Assembly: GCF_030816505.1 (NCBI RefSeq)
Contig: NZ_JAUSYB010000001.1
Location: forward strand, 1,054,001-1,118,000
Direction: 5' to 3'
DNA: 64,000 nt
Source of the DNA: Microbacterium sp. W4I20
GTDB taxonomy: Bacteria; Actinomycetota; Actinomycetes; Actinomycetales; Microbacteriaceae
A program made the translations under genes and the position numbers. Each line of letters begins with the position of its first letter. Position 1 is the first letter of the stretch. The notes below the pieces were generated by a model. The model saw only the letters and a program-made list of their open reading frames with translations, was not told the origin of the DNA and did not search any database. Below are positions 45,291-54,650 of this stretch, piece after piece.

Positions 45291-46319
45291 ATGCCCGTCG
45301 CCACCCCGGATCAGTACGCCGAAATGCTCGACCGCGCGAAGGCCGGCGGCTTCGCGTACCCCGCTTTCAACGTCTCCAGCTCGCAGACGATCAACTCCGT
45401 CCTCCAGGGCCTGACCGAGGCCGGCTCCGACGGCATCATCCAGGTCACGACGGGTGGCGCCGACTACTTCGCCGGCCACACCGTCAAGGCCCGCGCCACT
45501 GGCGCCCTCGCCTTCGCGCGCTTCGCCACCGAGGTCGCCAAGAACTATCCGGTGACCGTGGCGCTGCACACCGACCACTGCCCGAAGGATGCCCTCGCCG
45601 GCTTCGTCGAGCCGCTGATCTCCGCCTCTGAAGAAGAGGTCAAGGCCGGCCGCAACCCGATCTTCCAGTCCCACATGTGGGACGGCTCGGCCGTCCCCCT
45701 CGCGGAGAACATCGAGATCGCCAAGGACATCCTCCCCCGCATGAAGGCGATCAACGCCATCCTCGAGGTCGAGATCGGCGTCGTCGGCGGCGAAGAGGAC
45801 GGCGTCGCACACGAGGGATCGAACGACGCTCTCTACACGACCTTCGCCGACGTCGACCAGGCCGTGCAGGCGCTGGGCCTCGGCGAGCAGGGGCGTTACA
45901 TCGCCGCGCTCACCTTCGGCAACGTGCACGGCGTCTACAAGCCGGGTGGCGTGAAGCTCCGCCCCGAGCTCCTCGGCGAGATCCAGGAGCAGGTTGCCGC
46001 GAAGTACAACACCGGCGCGAAGCCCCTCGACCTCGTCTTCCACGGCGGCTCCGGCTCGACCGACGACGAGATCGCCCTCGCGGTGGCGAACGGCGTCATC
46101 AAGATGAACATCGACACCGACACGCAGTACGCCTACACCCGCGCGATCGCCGACTACATGTTCAAGAACTACGACGGCGTCCTGAAGGTCGACGGCGAGG
46201 TCGGCAACAAGAAGCAGTACGACCCTCGCGCCTGGGGCAAGATCGCGGAGACCGCGATGGCCGCCCGCGTCGTGCAGTCCACGCGTCAGCTGGGCTCGTA
46301 CGGCCAGTCTCAGAGCTGA
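45291..46319 (+). CDS. fba: Fructose-bisphosphate aldolase, class II
   Basis: Zn-dependent aldolase, 342 aa. Metal-ligand motifs are ALHTDHCPKDA, EVEIGVVGGEEDG and LTFGNVHGVYKPG, plus VFHGGSGSTDDE and KMNIDTDTQYAY. The ATG at 45291 has AGGAG five nt upstream; an earlier GTG in frame sits on the -10 box and is rejected. A TAGAGT box at 45248-45253 would give a leader of about 30 nt. It ends at a strong terminator. Confidence 0.97.
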   Translation: MPVATPDQYAEMLDRAKAGGFAYPAFNVSSSQTINSVLQGLTEAGSDGIIQVTTGGADYFAGHTVKARATGALAFARFATEVAKNYPVTVALHTDHCPKDALAGFVEPLISASEEEVKAGRNPIFQSHMWDGSAVPLAENIEIAKDILPRMKAINAILEVEIGVVGGEEDGVAHEGSNDALYTTFADVDQAVQALGLGEQGRYIAALTFGNVHGVYKPGGVKLRPELLGEIQEQVAAKYNTGAKPLDLVFHGGSGSTDDEIALAVANGVIKMNIDTDTQYAYTRAIADYMFKNYDGVLKVDGEVGNKKQYDPRAWGKIAETAMAARVVQSTRQLGSYGQSQS

Positions 46320-46331
46320 GTCAGCCGAAGC

Positions 46332-46366
46332 AAAGGGGTGTCCGGCCGATGGCCGGGCACCCCTTT
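46332..46366. terminator. Bidirectional terminator between fba and the DUF6264 gene
   Basis: 16-bp stem with one G-T pair and a 3-nt loop, flanked by A/T-containing ends (AAA...TTT). It lies between two convergent genes, 13 nt after fba and 20 nt from the other stop. Confidence 0.8.
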
Positions 46367-46385
46367 CTGCTTGTGGCTCGCGGTG

Positions 46386-46931
46386 TCAGCGACCGATGTT
46401 CTCGAGATACGCCCCGAAGGCAGGATCCCCGAACATCGGCACCGTCAGGCAGATCGATGCGATCAACATCGTCACGACGGCGCCGACCAGAGGCACCCAC
46501 CAGGTGATCTTGCCGCGGCGCAGCCGCCGGATCGACGCCCCCGCGGTGAGCGACCAGCCGACGATCAGGACGACGGCGGCGATCGTTCCCCAGAGCCTGC
46601 CCTGGCTGTAGTTCGTGAACTCTCCCTCGATCCCGAGGATCTTCATGGTGTCGTTCATCACCCTCGTGAGATCGAGGTAAGACAGCGCCGTGACGACCAC
46701 GTTGACCAGGCCGTACGCGAGGAGACCGATCGTCACGAGCCGATCGACGGGACGCCGACGGGGCGCGGCGACGTCGGCCACGGGGGCGGCATTCATCGCG
46801 GCGGGCGGGGCGGCGGGAGGCGCGGGTGGCACGGGCGTGACCACGACCTCGTCCAGCGGCGGGAGGCCCGCCGCCCTCCGCTGTTCCTCGGGGGTCGCGA
46901 GTTCGCCGTACTGAGGACGCTGATCGGTCAT
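46386..46931 (-). CDS. DUF6264-like membrane protein
   Basis: 181 aa. A Pro/Ala-rich N-terminal tail (PVPPAPPAAPPAA) precedes hydrophobic segments around LVTIGLLAYGLVNVVVTAL, GTIAAVVLIVGWSLTAGA and ITWWVPLVGAVVTMLIASI. Such proteins are common in Microbacteriaceae. The start is preceded by TAGCAT at exactly 6 nt (46938-46943). Function unknown. Confidence 0.72.
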   Translation of the reverse strand: MTDQRPQYGELATPEEQRRAAGLPPLDEVVVTPVPPAPPAAPPAAMNAAPVADVAAPRRRPVDRLVTIGLLAYGLVNVVVTALSYLDLTRVMNDTMKILGIEGEFTNYSQGRLWGTIAAVVLIVGWSLTAGASIRRLRRGKITWWVPLVGAVVTMLIASICLTVPMFGDPAFGAYLENIGR

Positions 46932-47012
46932 CCCGCCATGCTAATCCGCCGGGCTCGGAGCGCTTCACAGCCTGCGACCTCAACGCTGAGGCATCCGGAC
47001 CGGAAAATGATG

Positions 47013-47047
47013 GCGGCCCCGGAGAATTGGGGACTCCTCGGGGCCGC
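47013..47047 (-). terminator. GC-rich hairpin downstream of the IclR gene
   Basis: GCGGCCCCG, 17-nt loop, CGGGGCCGC. It lies in the 258-bp gap between the IclR and DUF6264 genes, 142 nt after the IclR stop. No T-run. Nothing else is recognised in this gap. Confidence 0.35.
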
Positions 47048-47189
47048 GGATTCTGAACGCTGGGGACGCTCGTCATCCAAGTGGGTTGCAGAAGGCTGGG
47101 GACCCTCCGCGAACCTGTAGTGCCGTTTGCACAGACGACTACATGTCCGATCATAGGAAAGCGGATGCCGCCGCACCAGAGCGGATTCT

Positions 47190-47981
47190 TCAGATAGTGA
47201 AATCGGGCTTCGAGGAGCCCGTGTCCCACGTGTCCGCGCCGAGTCGCAGCGAGAGCCGGCGTGCAGCGCTCTGCAGACTCGTCACCATCGCGCGATCCAC
47301 GACCGCCTGATCCGTCGGGAGCGAGATGGCCAGCGAGGCCGTGATGTTCGGGGCGATCACCGGCACCGCGACGCACGTCGCGCCGATCGCGTACTCCTCC
47401 TGGTCGAGCACCCAGCCTCGAGAGCGATCGAGCTGCGTCAGCAGGGTCTTCCGGTCGCTGATCGTCCGAGGGGTGAGCTCCTCCAGCCGATGCCGCGACA
47501 GGTAGTCCAACCGATGCTCGTCGGAGAGCTCTGCCAGGATCTGCTTGCCGAGCGCGGTCGCATGTGCACTGGACTGCAGCCCCACCCAGAGTTCGACCCG
47601 CGGATTCTGCACCGCGTCGACGATGTCCACCAGATGCATCTCGCCGTCGTCGAAGCGGGAGAGGTACGCGGTGGCGCCGAGCTCCTCGGTCACGTCGCGG
47701 AGCGCGCCTCGGACGCGGGCGAGGAAGACGCCGCGGGAGTCGATCTGCTGCTGGAAAGAAGGGAATCGGGCACCCAGCACCAACCCGTCCGGCTCGGATG
47801 CCAGATACCCCTCGTGGATGAGGGTGCGCACCAGGTTGTACGTCGTCCCCGCCGTCAGCCCCGTGGCTGCGATCAGCATCTTCGCGGGAAGAGGCCGGGG
47901 CGAGTTGGCGACGATGTCGACGAGGCGGAGAGCGCGCTGCACCGACCCGATGAGGGTGGGTTCGGCTTCCGCCGCGTTCAC
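47190..47981 (-). CDS. IclR family transcriptional regulator
   Basis: 263 aa from the GTG at 47979-47981, which is one base after the ispH stop and has CAGGAG 12 nt upstream; a longer frame would overlap ispH by 44 nt. The N-terminal winged helix is at about 10-70 (SVQRALRLVDIVANSPRPLP, AGTTYNLVRTLIHEGYL). The C-terminal effector domain has the IclR hallmarks SSAHATALGKQILAEL and DQEEYAIGATCVAVPV. The effector is unknown. Co-transcription with ispH is likely from the spacing, but a functional link is not obvious. Confidence 0.88.
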   Translation of the reverse strand: MNAAEAEPTLIGSVQRALRLVDIVANSPRPLPAKMLIAATGLTAGTTYNLVRTLIHEGYLASEPDGLVLGARFPSFQQQIDSRGVFLARVRGALRDVTEELGATAYLSRFDDGEMHLVDIVDAVQNPRVELWVGLQSSAHATALGKQILAELSDEHRLDYLSRHRLEELTPRTISDRKTLLTQLDRSRGWVLDQEEYAIGATCVAVPVIAPNITASLAISLPTDQAVVDRAMVTSLQSAARRLSLRLGADTWDTGSSKPDFTI

Positions 47982-47982
47982 C

Positions 47983-49062
47983 TTAGCCGCCGGCTCCTGA
48001 AGCGCGACCACCGAGAGCGCGCGCATCGCGCTGGCCCGCGGAGTCCTGGCGCAGCTCCTTCGGGAGAGAGAACATGAGATCCTCCTCCGCGGTCTTCACT
48101 TCTTCGACGTCCCGGTACCCGGCATCGCTGAGAGCGTCGAGGACCTCTCGGACGAGCACCTCGGGCACGGATGCCCCGCTCGTGACGCCGACGGTCTCCA
48201 CGCCGTCGAGCCATTCCTGCCGGACCTCTTCGGCGTAGTCGACACGATACGCCGCCTTGGCGCCGTATTCGAGGGCCACTTCGACGAGGCGCACGCTGTT
48301 CGACGAGTTCGATGAACCGACGACGATCACCAGGTCCGCGTTCGCCGCGACCTTCTTGATCGCGACCTGACGGTTCTGGGTGGCGTAGCAGATGTCGTCG
48401 GACGGCGGGCTGTGCAGCTCCGGGAAACGCAGGCGCAGGCGATTCACCGTCTCCATGGTCTCGTCGACCGACAGCGTGGTCTGCGAGAGCCAGACGACCT
48501 TCGACGGGTCCTTCACCTGCACGGTGTCGGCTTCCTCCGGCGAGTTGACGACCGTCACATGCTCCGGCGCCTCGCCCGCGGTGCCCTCGACCTCTTCATG
48601 CCCCTCATGACCGATGAGGAGGATCTCGAAGTCGTCGCGTGCGAAGCGCACGGCCTCGCGGTGCACCTTCGTGACCAGCGGGCAGGTCGCGTCGATCGCA
48701 TGCAGCCCTCGCTCGGATGCCGCGCTCACGACGGCCGGAGAGACTCCGTGCGCGCTGAAGACGACGTGCGCTCCAGCCGGCACCTCGTCGACTTCTTCGA
48801 CGAAGATGGCGCCCTTGGCCTCGAGCTCGGTGACGACGTGGATGTTGTGCACGATCTGCTTGCGCACGTAGACCGGTGCGCCGTAGCGCTCGAGGGCCTT
48901 CTCCACCGCGACCACGGCACGGTCGACGCCCGCGCAGTAACCGCGCGGGGCGGCGAGCAGAATCCGCTTGTGTCCGACGATCGGGTTATCCTGAAGCCGC
49001 CCTGCCGCCGCGCGCACGCGTGGGATGCGAGGGACGGGGAGATGAACGGCAGTCGAAGTCAC
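47983..49062 (-). CDS. ispH: 4-hydroxy-3-methylbut-2-enyl diphosphate reductase
   Basis: Last enzyme of the MEP isoprenoid pathway, forming IPP and DMAPP with a [4Fe-4S] cluster. 359 aa. Cluster cysteines are Cys43 ([12 protein letters not shown]), Cys127 ([13 protein letters not shown]) and Cys225 ([11 protein letters not shown]). A 30-residue N-terminal extension and a polar C-terminal tail go beyond the E. coli protein. The GTG start has TAGAAT exactly 6 nt upstream (49069-49074), with GAGGG in between. UppS, also in this window, uses the product downstream. Confidence 0.96.
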   Translation of the reverse strand: MTSTAVHLPVPRIPRVRAAAGRLQDNPIVGHKRILLAAPRGYCAGVDRAVVAVEKALERYGAPVYVRKQIVHNIHVVTELEAKGAIFVEEVDEVPAGAHVVFSAHGVSPAVVSAASERGLHAIDATCPLVTKVHREAVRFARDDFEILLIGHEGHEEVEGTAGEAPEHVTVVNSPEEADTVQVKDPSKVVWLSQTTLSVDETMETVNRLRLRFPELHSPPSDDICYATQNRQVAIKKVAANADLVIVVGSSNSSNSVRLVEVALEYGAKAAYRVDYAEEVRQEWLDGVETVGVTSGASVPEVLVREVLDALSDAGYRDVEEVKTAEEDLMFSLPKELRQDSAGQRDARALGGRASGAGG

Positions 49063-49138
49063 CCCTCGATTCTACCGGCGCACAGCTGGGGAAGGCCGGG
49101 AAGCCGCTGCGCGGCGCGACTGCACGGAACGGGAGCAG

Positions 49139-50416
49139 ATGACAGTCTTCGAAGCGGCCGCGGGTCCGGGCGAGTCTCCGCCCGCCGACGCCGTCGCACC
49201 GCGCGACTCGACGTCCGCCGCACCCACGTCGGTGGCGCGGCTCAATGCGACCATCCGCGACTTCATCGCGCGGTGGAACACCGTCTGGGTCGAGGGCGAG
49301 ATCACGTCCTGGAATCTGCGCGGGGGCAACGTCTTCGCCCGGCTGAAGGACACCCAGTCCGACTCTCAGATCTCGATCCGCGTGTGGTCGAGCGTCCGCG
49401 CGCGCATCCCGTCCGACCTCGGTGTGGGCGATCATGTGGTCGCCGCCGTGAAGGCCGACTACTTCGTCAAGTCCGGCGATTTCAGCTTCGCCGTCTCGGC
49501 GATGAAGCACGTCGGGCTCGGCGATCAGCTCGAGCGGCTCGAGAAGCTGCGCGCTCAGCTGCGTCAGGAGGGCCTGTTCGACCCCGCGCGCAAGAAGCGC
49601 CTCCCCTTCCTCCCGCACGTCGTCGGCCTGATCACGGGCGAACGGTCGGATGCCGAGAAGGATGTCCACCGCAACGCCGAGCTCCGCTGGCCGCAGGTGA
49701 GGTTCCGCACCGAGTACGCCGCCGTGCAGGGAGACCGCTGCGTGCCCGACACGCTCGCCGCCCTCCGGCGCCTCGACGCCGATCCCGAGGTCGACGTCAT
49801 CATCATCGCCCGCGGTGGCGGCGACCCGCAGACCCTCCTCGGCTTCAGCGACGAACGACTGGTGAGGGCCGTGGCCGCGGCATCCACTCCCATCGTCAGT
49901 GCGATCGGTCATGAGAACGACCATCCGCTGCTCGACGATGTCGCCGACCTCCGCGCCTCGACGCCGACCGATGCCGCCAAACGCGTCGTGCCTGACGTGG
50001 GCGAGCAGCACGCGCTGATCGGGCAGCTACGTTCGCGCGCGACCACCCGTCTCACGCAGCGGCTGTCCCACGACATCGCACAGCTCGAACAGCTGCGGTC
50101 CCGACCGGTGCTGCGCTCCCCCGCGCCGATCATCGACGGGCGAGCGCAGGAGCTGTGGTTGCTGCTGTCGCGGGGCCGCGATTCACTCACGCGGCAGCTC
50201 GACACCGCCGGCCGACGCACCAGCGAGCTCCGGGCATCACTCCGTGCCCTGTCGCCCGCGGCGACCCTGGCCCGCGGCTATGCCATCGCGCACCTGGAAG
50301 GCGGCGTGATCCTGCGCGATGCGGCGGATGCACCGGCCGGCAGCGCCCTGACCATCACGGTCGAGCGGGGATCGGTGGCCGCCCGATCCGAGGGCGAGAT
50401 CCCCGAGGGATCCTGA
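49139..50416 (+). CDS. xseA: Exodeoxyribonuclease VII large subunit
   Basis: 425 aa. An N-terminal OB fold (FIARWNTVWVEGEITSWN, GNVFARLKD) is followed by the catalytic domain with VGLITGERSDAEKDV, IIIARGGGDPQTLLGFSDE and SAIGHENDHPLLDDVADLRASTP, then a coiled coil and the C-terminal SPAATLARGYAI motif. It degrades single-stranded DNA with XseB. GGGAGC precedes the ATG. It is 36 bp from xseB, which has its own -10 box. Confidence 0.95.
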   Translation: MTVFEAAAGPGESPPADAVAPRDSTSAAPTSVARLNATIRDFIARWNTVWVEGEITSWNLRGGNVFARLKDTQSDSQISIRVWSSVRARIPSDLGVGDHVVAAVKADYFVKSGDFSFAVSAMKHVGLGDQLERLEKLRAQLRQEGLFDPARKKRLPFLPHVVGLITGERSDAEKDVHRNAELRWPQVRFRTEYAAVQGDRCVPDTLAALRRLDADPEVDVIIIARGGGDPQTLLGFSDERLVRAVAAASTPIVSAIGHENDHPLLDDVADLRASTPTDAAKRVVPDVGEQHALIGQLRSRATTRLTQRLSHDIAQLEQLRSRPVLRSPAPIIDGRAQELWLLLSRGRDSLTRQLDTAGRRTSELRASLRALSPAATLARGYAIAHLEGGVILRDAADAPAGSALTITVERGSVAARSEGEIPEGS

Positions 50417-50440
50417 GACGGTCGCGTCCGACCCACGCCG

Positions 50441-50446
50441 TAAGAT
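50441..50446 (+). promoter_or_regulatory. Leaderless-type -10 box (TAAGAT) for xseB
   Basis: TAAGAT, then GGAGGA, then GTG. The six spacer bases also form a ribosome-binding site, so xseB may be read both from this promoter and as part of the xseA message. Confidence 0.45.
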
Positions 50447-50452
50447 GGAGGA

Positions 50453-50695
50453 GTGAGCGCCCTGAACGACAACCCCGTCGAGACACTGTCGTTCGAGGCA
50501 GCCCGTGACGAACTCGTGAAGGTCGTCGCAGAGCTCGAACAGGGCTCTCCGACCCTCGAGCACTCGCTCGCCCTCTGGGAACGCGGCGAAGCCCTCGCGG
50601 CCCGCTGCGAGGAGTGGCTGCTCGGCGCGAAGCGCCGCCTCGAAGCCGCACGAGCCGCGGCATCCGATTCCGACGCCCCCGGCGGCGCCGCGTGA
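50453..50695 (+). CDS. xseB: Exodeoxyribonuclease VII small subunit
   Basis: 80 aa, the standard length for XseB. Helical with the conserved pattern [20 protein letters not shown], then [20 protein letters not shown]. The start is GTG with GGAGGA immediately upstream, unusually close. The stop overlaps the next gene (GTGA, 50692-50695). Confidence 0.94.
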   Translation: MSALNDNPVETLSFEAARDELVKVVAELEQGSPTLEHSLALWERGEALAARCEEWLLGAKRRLEAARAAASDSDAPGGAA

Positions 50696-51336
50696 ACAAG
50701 CGCGCTCCGATCGTCGCCGAGCTCGGACGCCCCGAGACGCCGGATGAGACCGCCGCGCGCAAGGCCGCCTCGAGCAAGGCCTACCGCGGCAGCCAGACGT
50801 TCCGGAACCTCATCGCGGCGCTCCTCGTCACTGTCGCGGTCGTCGCGGTCATCATCTTCGCGGTCCCCCGCGGCGAGCCGGCGAACGCACCGAAGGTCGA
50901 TCTCGTGGGGATCTCCGAAAACGTCGAGTCGACGATGGAGCGTCCGGTCATCGTCCCCGACCTCGACGGGTTCTGGCGCGTCAACAAGGCGGAGTTGCAG
51001 AACGGCGCCACCCCGGTGTGGGAGGTCACGCTCGCCCCCGCCGCCGATGACGAGCGCGGGTTCCTCAAGCTCGCGCAGGCGTTCGACGCCGACTCGTCCT
51101 GGGCACCGCAGGTCTTGAACGGCATCGCCCCCACCGATTCGGTGCGGATCGGCGGGCTCGAATGGGACGTCTTCCAGCCGCGCAACGCCGATGCGAACGC
51201 CAACGTCACCTACGCGATCGGCACGCAGGCCGGCGACGACTACGTGCTGCTCTACGGCGCGCGCTCGGCCGATTCGACGGCCGAGCTCGCCGAGTCCCTC
51301 GTCCCGCAGATCCGCTCCCTCTCGGAGGCTCCATGA
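50692..51336 (+). CDS. DUF4245 domain membrane-anchored protein
   Basis: 214 aa. The cytoplasmic N-terminus (about 35 residues) precedes one span ([20 protein letters not shown]) and then an extracytoplasmic DUF4245 domain (EQ-rich strands, [35 protein letters not shown]). The GTG start overlaps the xseB stop. This xseB-DUF4245-fumC neighbourhood is, to my knowledge, recurrent in Actinobacteria. Function unknown. Confidence 0.85.
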   Translation: MNKRAPIVAELGRPETPDETAARKAASSKAYRGSQTFRNLIAALLVTVAVVAVIIFAVPRGEPANAPKVDLVGISENVESTMERPVIVPDLDGFWRVNKAELQNGATPVWEVTLAPAADDERGFLKLAQAFDADSSWAPQVLNGIAPTDSVRIGGLEWDVFQPRNADANANVTYAIGTQAGDDYVLLYGARSADSTAELAESLVPQIRSLSEAP

Positions 51337-52007
51337 CGAACACCCTGACTCCCGCCGCAGCCTGGCAGCAGATGCAGGAGGGGAACCGCCGGTTCGTGCG
51401 CGATGAGCCGCGGCATCCGAACCAGGACGTCGCGCGGCGCAAGGACCTCGAGGCGGCGCAGCATCCGGTCGCCACGCTGTTCGGCTGCTCGGACTCGCGC
51501 CTCGCCGCCGAGATCATCTTCGACCTCGGCCTCGGCGATCTGTTCGTCGTGCGCAACGCCGGTCAGGTGCTGGGCGAGTCGATCGTCGCGAGCCTCGAAT
51601 ACGCCGTCGCGGTGCTGGAGGTGCCGCTCATCGTCGTCCTCGCGCATGACTCCTGCGGCGCAGTGCGAGCCGCGATCGACGGCACAGCCATCGACGCCGC
51701 GCCGCTCCCCCCGCACATCTGGCGACTCATCGCCCCGATCGTCCCCGCCGCCCGCAAGGTGCTGGCCGAGAACGGCGGAACGACCGTCGCCGAGATCGAC
51801 GCGGAACTCGTCGGCGCCGAGCACCTGCGCAACACCGTGAGCGACCTGCTGCAGTCGTCCGAACTGATCAGCAGCGCCGTCGCCGAGGGCCGTCTGGGCA
51901 TCGTCGGCGCCAACTACCGTCTGTCCGAGGGCACCGCTGTGCCGGTGATCTCGGTCGGAATCGACACCGAGGGGGCAGCCCCCGCAACCAAGGAAGGTTC
52001 GGAATGA
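51333..52007 (+). CDS. Beta-carbonic anhydrase
   Basis: 224 aa. Zinc ligands are Cys52, His105 and Cys108 ([17 protein letters not shown]), with the Asp54-Arg56 dyad intact. It hydrates CO2 to bicarbonate. The ATG overlaps the DUF4245 stop, with GGAGG 4 nt upstream. The stop in turn overlaps fumC. Confidence 0.94.
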   Translation: MTNTLTPAAAWQQMQEGNRRFVRDEPRHPNQDVARRKDLEAAQHPVATLFGCSDSRLAAEIIFDLGLGDLFVVRNAGQVLGESIVASLEYAVAVLEVPLIVVLAHDSCGAVRAAIDGTAIDAAPLPPHIWRLIAPIVPAARKVLAENGGTTVAEIDAELVGAEHLRNTVSDLLQSSELISSAVAEGRLGIVGANYRLSEGTAVPVISVGIDTEGAAPATKEGSE

Positions 52008-53398
52008 CCGAGACTGAGTACCGCATCGAGCACGACACCATGGGCGAGGTGCGGGTGCCCGTGAACGCACTCTACGGCGCGCAGACGCAGCGCGCGGTGG
52101 AGAACTTCCCGATCTCGGGCAAGGGGCTGGAGTCGACGCAGATCGCCGCCCTCGCTCGCATCAAGAAGGCCGCCGCGCTCGCGAACAAGGAGCTCGGCAC
52201 GCTGGACGGCGCGATCGCCGACGCCATCGCGCAGGCAGCAGACCAGGTCGCCTCCGGCGCGCACGACGGCGAGTTCCCCGTCGACACGTACCAGACCGGT
52301 TCGGGCACGTCGTCGAACATGAACATGAACGAGGTGCTCGCGACGCTCGCGACCCGCATCCTCGGTGCAGACGTGCACCCCAACGACCACGTGAACGCCT
52401 CGCAGTCGTCGAACGACGTGTTCCCGACCTCGGTGCACATCGCCGTCACCCAGGCGCTCATCGACACCCTCATCCCCTCGCTCGACCACCTCGCCGTGGC
52501 TCTCGAGGCGAAGGCCGAGCTGTGGAAGGATGCCGTCAAGTCCGGCCGCACGCACCTCATGGATGCCACGCCCGTCACGCTCGGCCAGGAGTTCGGTGGC
52601 TACGCCCGTCAGATGCGTCTGGGCATCGAGCGCGTGCAGTCGGCTCTCCCCCGTGTCGCCGAGGTTCCGCTGGGCGGCACGGCTGTGGGCACCGGCATCA
52701 ACACCCCGCTCGGCTTCCCGCAGAAGGTCATCGCGCTGCTCGCGGCCGAGACCGAGCTGCCGATCACCGAGGCCAAGGACCACTTCGAGGCACAGGCCAA
52801 CCGCGACGGGCTGGTCGAGGCCTCCGGGGCGCTGCGCACCATCGCGGTCTCGCTCACCAAGATCAACAACGACCTGCGGTGGATGGGCTCCGGTCCGAAC
52901 ACGGGTCTCGGCGAGCTCCACATCCCCGACCTGCAGCCCGGTTCGTCGATCATGCCCGGCAAGGTCAACCCGGTCGTCCCGGAGGCCGTGCTGATGGTCT
53001 GCGCCCGCGTGATCGGCAACGACGCGACGGTCGCCTGGGCCGGAGCATCCGGCTCCTTCGAGCTCAACGTCGCGATTCCCGTCATGGGCACGGCGCTGCT
53101 CGAGTCGATCCGCCTGCTGTCGAACGCCTCGCGCGTGCTGGCCGACAAGACGATCGACGGCCTGCAGGCGAACGTCGAGCGTGCCGCCGCGTTCGCCGGC
53201 ATGAGCCCCTCGATCGTGACCCCGCTGAACAAGCTCATCGGATACGAGGCCGCGGCGAAGATCGCCAAGCACTCGGTCGCCCAGGGCATCACCGTGCGCG
53301 ACGCCGTGATCGACCTCGGCTACGTCGAGCGCGGGGACCTCACGCTCGAGCAGCTCGACGAGAAGCTCGACCTGCTGTCGATGACCCACCCCGGCTGA
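52004..53398 (+). CDS. fumC: Fumarate hydratase, class II
   Basis: TCA-cycle enzyme interconverting fumarate and malate, 464 aa. The superfamily signature [12 protein letters not shown] is near residues 312-322. [16 protein letters not shown] (residue ~105) and [17 protein letters not shown] (residue ~183) are also conserved. The ATGA overlap with the carbonic anhydrase gene indicates coupling. A strong terminator follows 14 nt after the stop. Confidence 0.97.
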   Translation: MTETEYRIEHDTMGEVRVPVNALYGAQTQRAVENFPISGKGLESTQIAALARIKKAAALANKELGTLDGAIADAIAQAADQVASGAHDGEFPVDTYQTGSGTSSNMNMNEVLATLATRILGADVHPNDHVNASQSSNDVFPTSVHIAVTQALIDTLIPSLDHLAVALEAKAELWKDAVKSGRTHLMDATPVTLGQEFGGYARQMRLGIERVQSALPRVAEVPLGGTAVGTGINTPLGFPQKVIALLAAETELPITEAKDHFEAQANRDGLVEASGALRTIAVSLTKINNDLRWMGSGPNTGLGELHIPDLQPGSSIMPGKVNPVVPEAVLMVCARVIGNDATVAWAGASGSFELNVAIPVMGTALLESIRLLSNASRVLADKTIDGLQANVERAAAFAGMSPSIVTPLNKLIGYEAAAKIAKHSVAQGITVRDAVIDLGYVERGDLTLEQLDEKLDLLSMTHPG

Positions 53399-53411
53399 TC
53401 CGGCCGTGACA

Positions 53412-53451
53412 GACGGATGCCGCGGGGACCTCGGTCCCCGCGGCATCCGTC
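53412..53451 (+). terminator. Strong hairpin after fumC
   Basis: 19-bp perfect stem (GACGGATGCCGCGGGGACC and its complement) around a 2-nt apex. No long T-run, as usual for actinobacterial terminators. Confidence 0.7.
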
Positions 53452-53500
53452 GTCTCCCGCCCCGCTCCCGGCTCCCGGTCCCCTGGCCCGGCTCCAGTCC

Positions 53501-53577
53501 CGATTCGCTCATCCGGTCCCGATCTGCCCACTGGTTCCCGGAGTCGGTGAGCAGATCGGGACGCGATGAGCGGAATG
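53501..53577. repeat. REP-like palindrome upstream of the DUF559 gene
   Basis: Imperfect inverted repeat with arms of about 31 bp (53501-53531 and 53547-53577). The core GTGAGCAGATCGGGAC (53547-53562) recurs exactly at 54628-54643 on the far side of the DUF559 gene. Confidence 0.7.
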
Positions 53578-53704
53578 GCACAGCACCAGCACCGTCGTGA
53601 TCAGCAGATGGGGCTCTCTGCACAGCAGAGGTGTGGCGAGGACTTATCCACGGAGCCGTGAACGACGAGCCAGCGGATGCGGAGACTCGGGCATCCTGCC
53701 GGAC

Positions 53705-54544
53705 ATGCTTCCCGCACCGGAAACCATCAGACGACTCGGCGGCCTCGCCCGTGGCACGCATCTGCAGCGGATGGGCTTCACGAGACGCTCGCTCTCTCGG
53801 TCCGTGGCGCGCGGCGACATCGAGCGGATCAGGGATGGCGTGTTCGCCGCCGGTCCGATCGATCCGCAGATACGACTGGCCACCCTCCACGGCGGCGCGC
53901 TCACCTGCGCAAGCGTGCTCCAGCTGCTGAAGGTGTGGGTACTCGCTCCCTCGGTCGTCCCGCATGTGTGGGTCGGCGCCCACCGCCGCGCGCATCCGCA
54001 CGATGGTTGTTCCTGTGTCTCCCACTTCTCCCGGGGCCGACCACCGCTTGGACGGGCTTCCGTCGATGTGGCTCTCGTCCATTTCCTGCGCTGCGCGGGC
54101 GACGAGGCGTTCTTCGCCGCGTACGAGTCCGCTCTCCGCCTCCGCCTCCTGTCGACGGCGGCGCGACTTCGCATCAGAGAGATGGTTCCGGCATCGGCGC
54201 TCTGGCTCCTCGACCTCGCGCGGGCGGACGCCGACAGCGGGCTCGAATCTCTGCTTCGCCTGCGGTTGCATCTGCTCGGCATCCGCCTCGACTGCCAGGT
54301 GAACATCCCCCAGGTGGGTCGTGTCGATTTCGTCATCGGAGCGCGCCTCATCCTCGAGGTCGACGGCAAGGAGAATCACAACAACGGGGCGACCATGCGC
54401 CACCGGGATCTCGCGCGCGATGCCGCGGCATCCGCACTGGGGTACGAGACACTGCGCTTCGACTACGCACAGGTCGTGCACGACTGGCCGTCCGTGCAGG
54501 CGGCCGTGCTCGCGGCCCTCACTCGTTTGCGCGACCGAGCCTGA
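53705..54544 (+). CDS. DUF559 domain protein with AbiEi-like N-terminus
   Basis: 279 aa. Residues 1-60 resemble the winged-helix N-terminus of AbiEi-type proteins (LARGTHLQRMGFTRRSLSRS, ERIRDGVFA). The C-terminus is a DUF559/Vsr-like PD-(D/E)xK fold: LESLLRLRL, VGRVDFVIGARLILEVDGKE, RDAAASALGYETLRFDY. The catalytic Asp-Glu-x-Lys pattern appears intact (VDFVI, EVDGK). The role is unknown; such proteins occur in many copies in Actinobacteria. REP-like palindromes flank it on both sides. No ribosome-binding site is evident before the ATG. Confidence 0.78.
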   Translation: MLPAPETIRRLGGLARGTHLQRMGFTRRSLSRSVARGDIERIRDGVFAAGPIDPQIRLATLHGGALTCASVLQLLKVWVLAPSVVPHVWVGAHRRAHPHDGCSCVSHFSRGRPPLGRASVDVALVHFLRCAGDEAFFAAYESALRLRLLSTAARLRIREMVPASALWLLDLARADADSGLESLLRLRLHLLGIRLDCQVNIPQVGRVDFVIGARLILEVDGKENHNNGATMRHRDLARDAAASALGYETLRFDYAQVVHDWPSVQAAVLAALTRLRDRA

Positions 54545-54577
54545 CCGGCTCGGCCGAGGTCCCGTTCCGCGCACGCC

Positions 54578-54643
54578 GTCCCGATCCGCTCACTGTAGGC
54601 CTGAGCAGATGAGCGAATCGGAGCCGGGTGAGCAGATCGGGAC
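54578..54643. repeat. REP-like palindrome downstream of the DUF559 gene
   Basis: GTCCCGATCCGCTCAC (54578-54593) inverted against GTGAGCAGATCGGGAC (54628-54643), 15 of 16 matching. Shares its right arm with the upstream palindrome. It may double as terminator for phoH, which ends 8 nt away. Confidence 0.7.
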
Positions 54644-54650
54644 CAACCCG

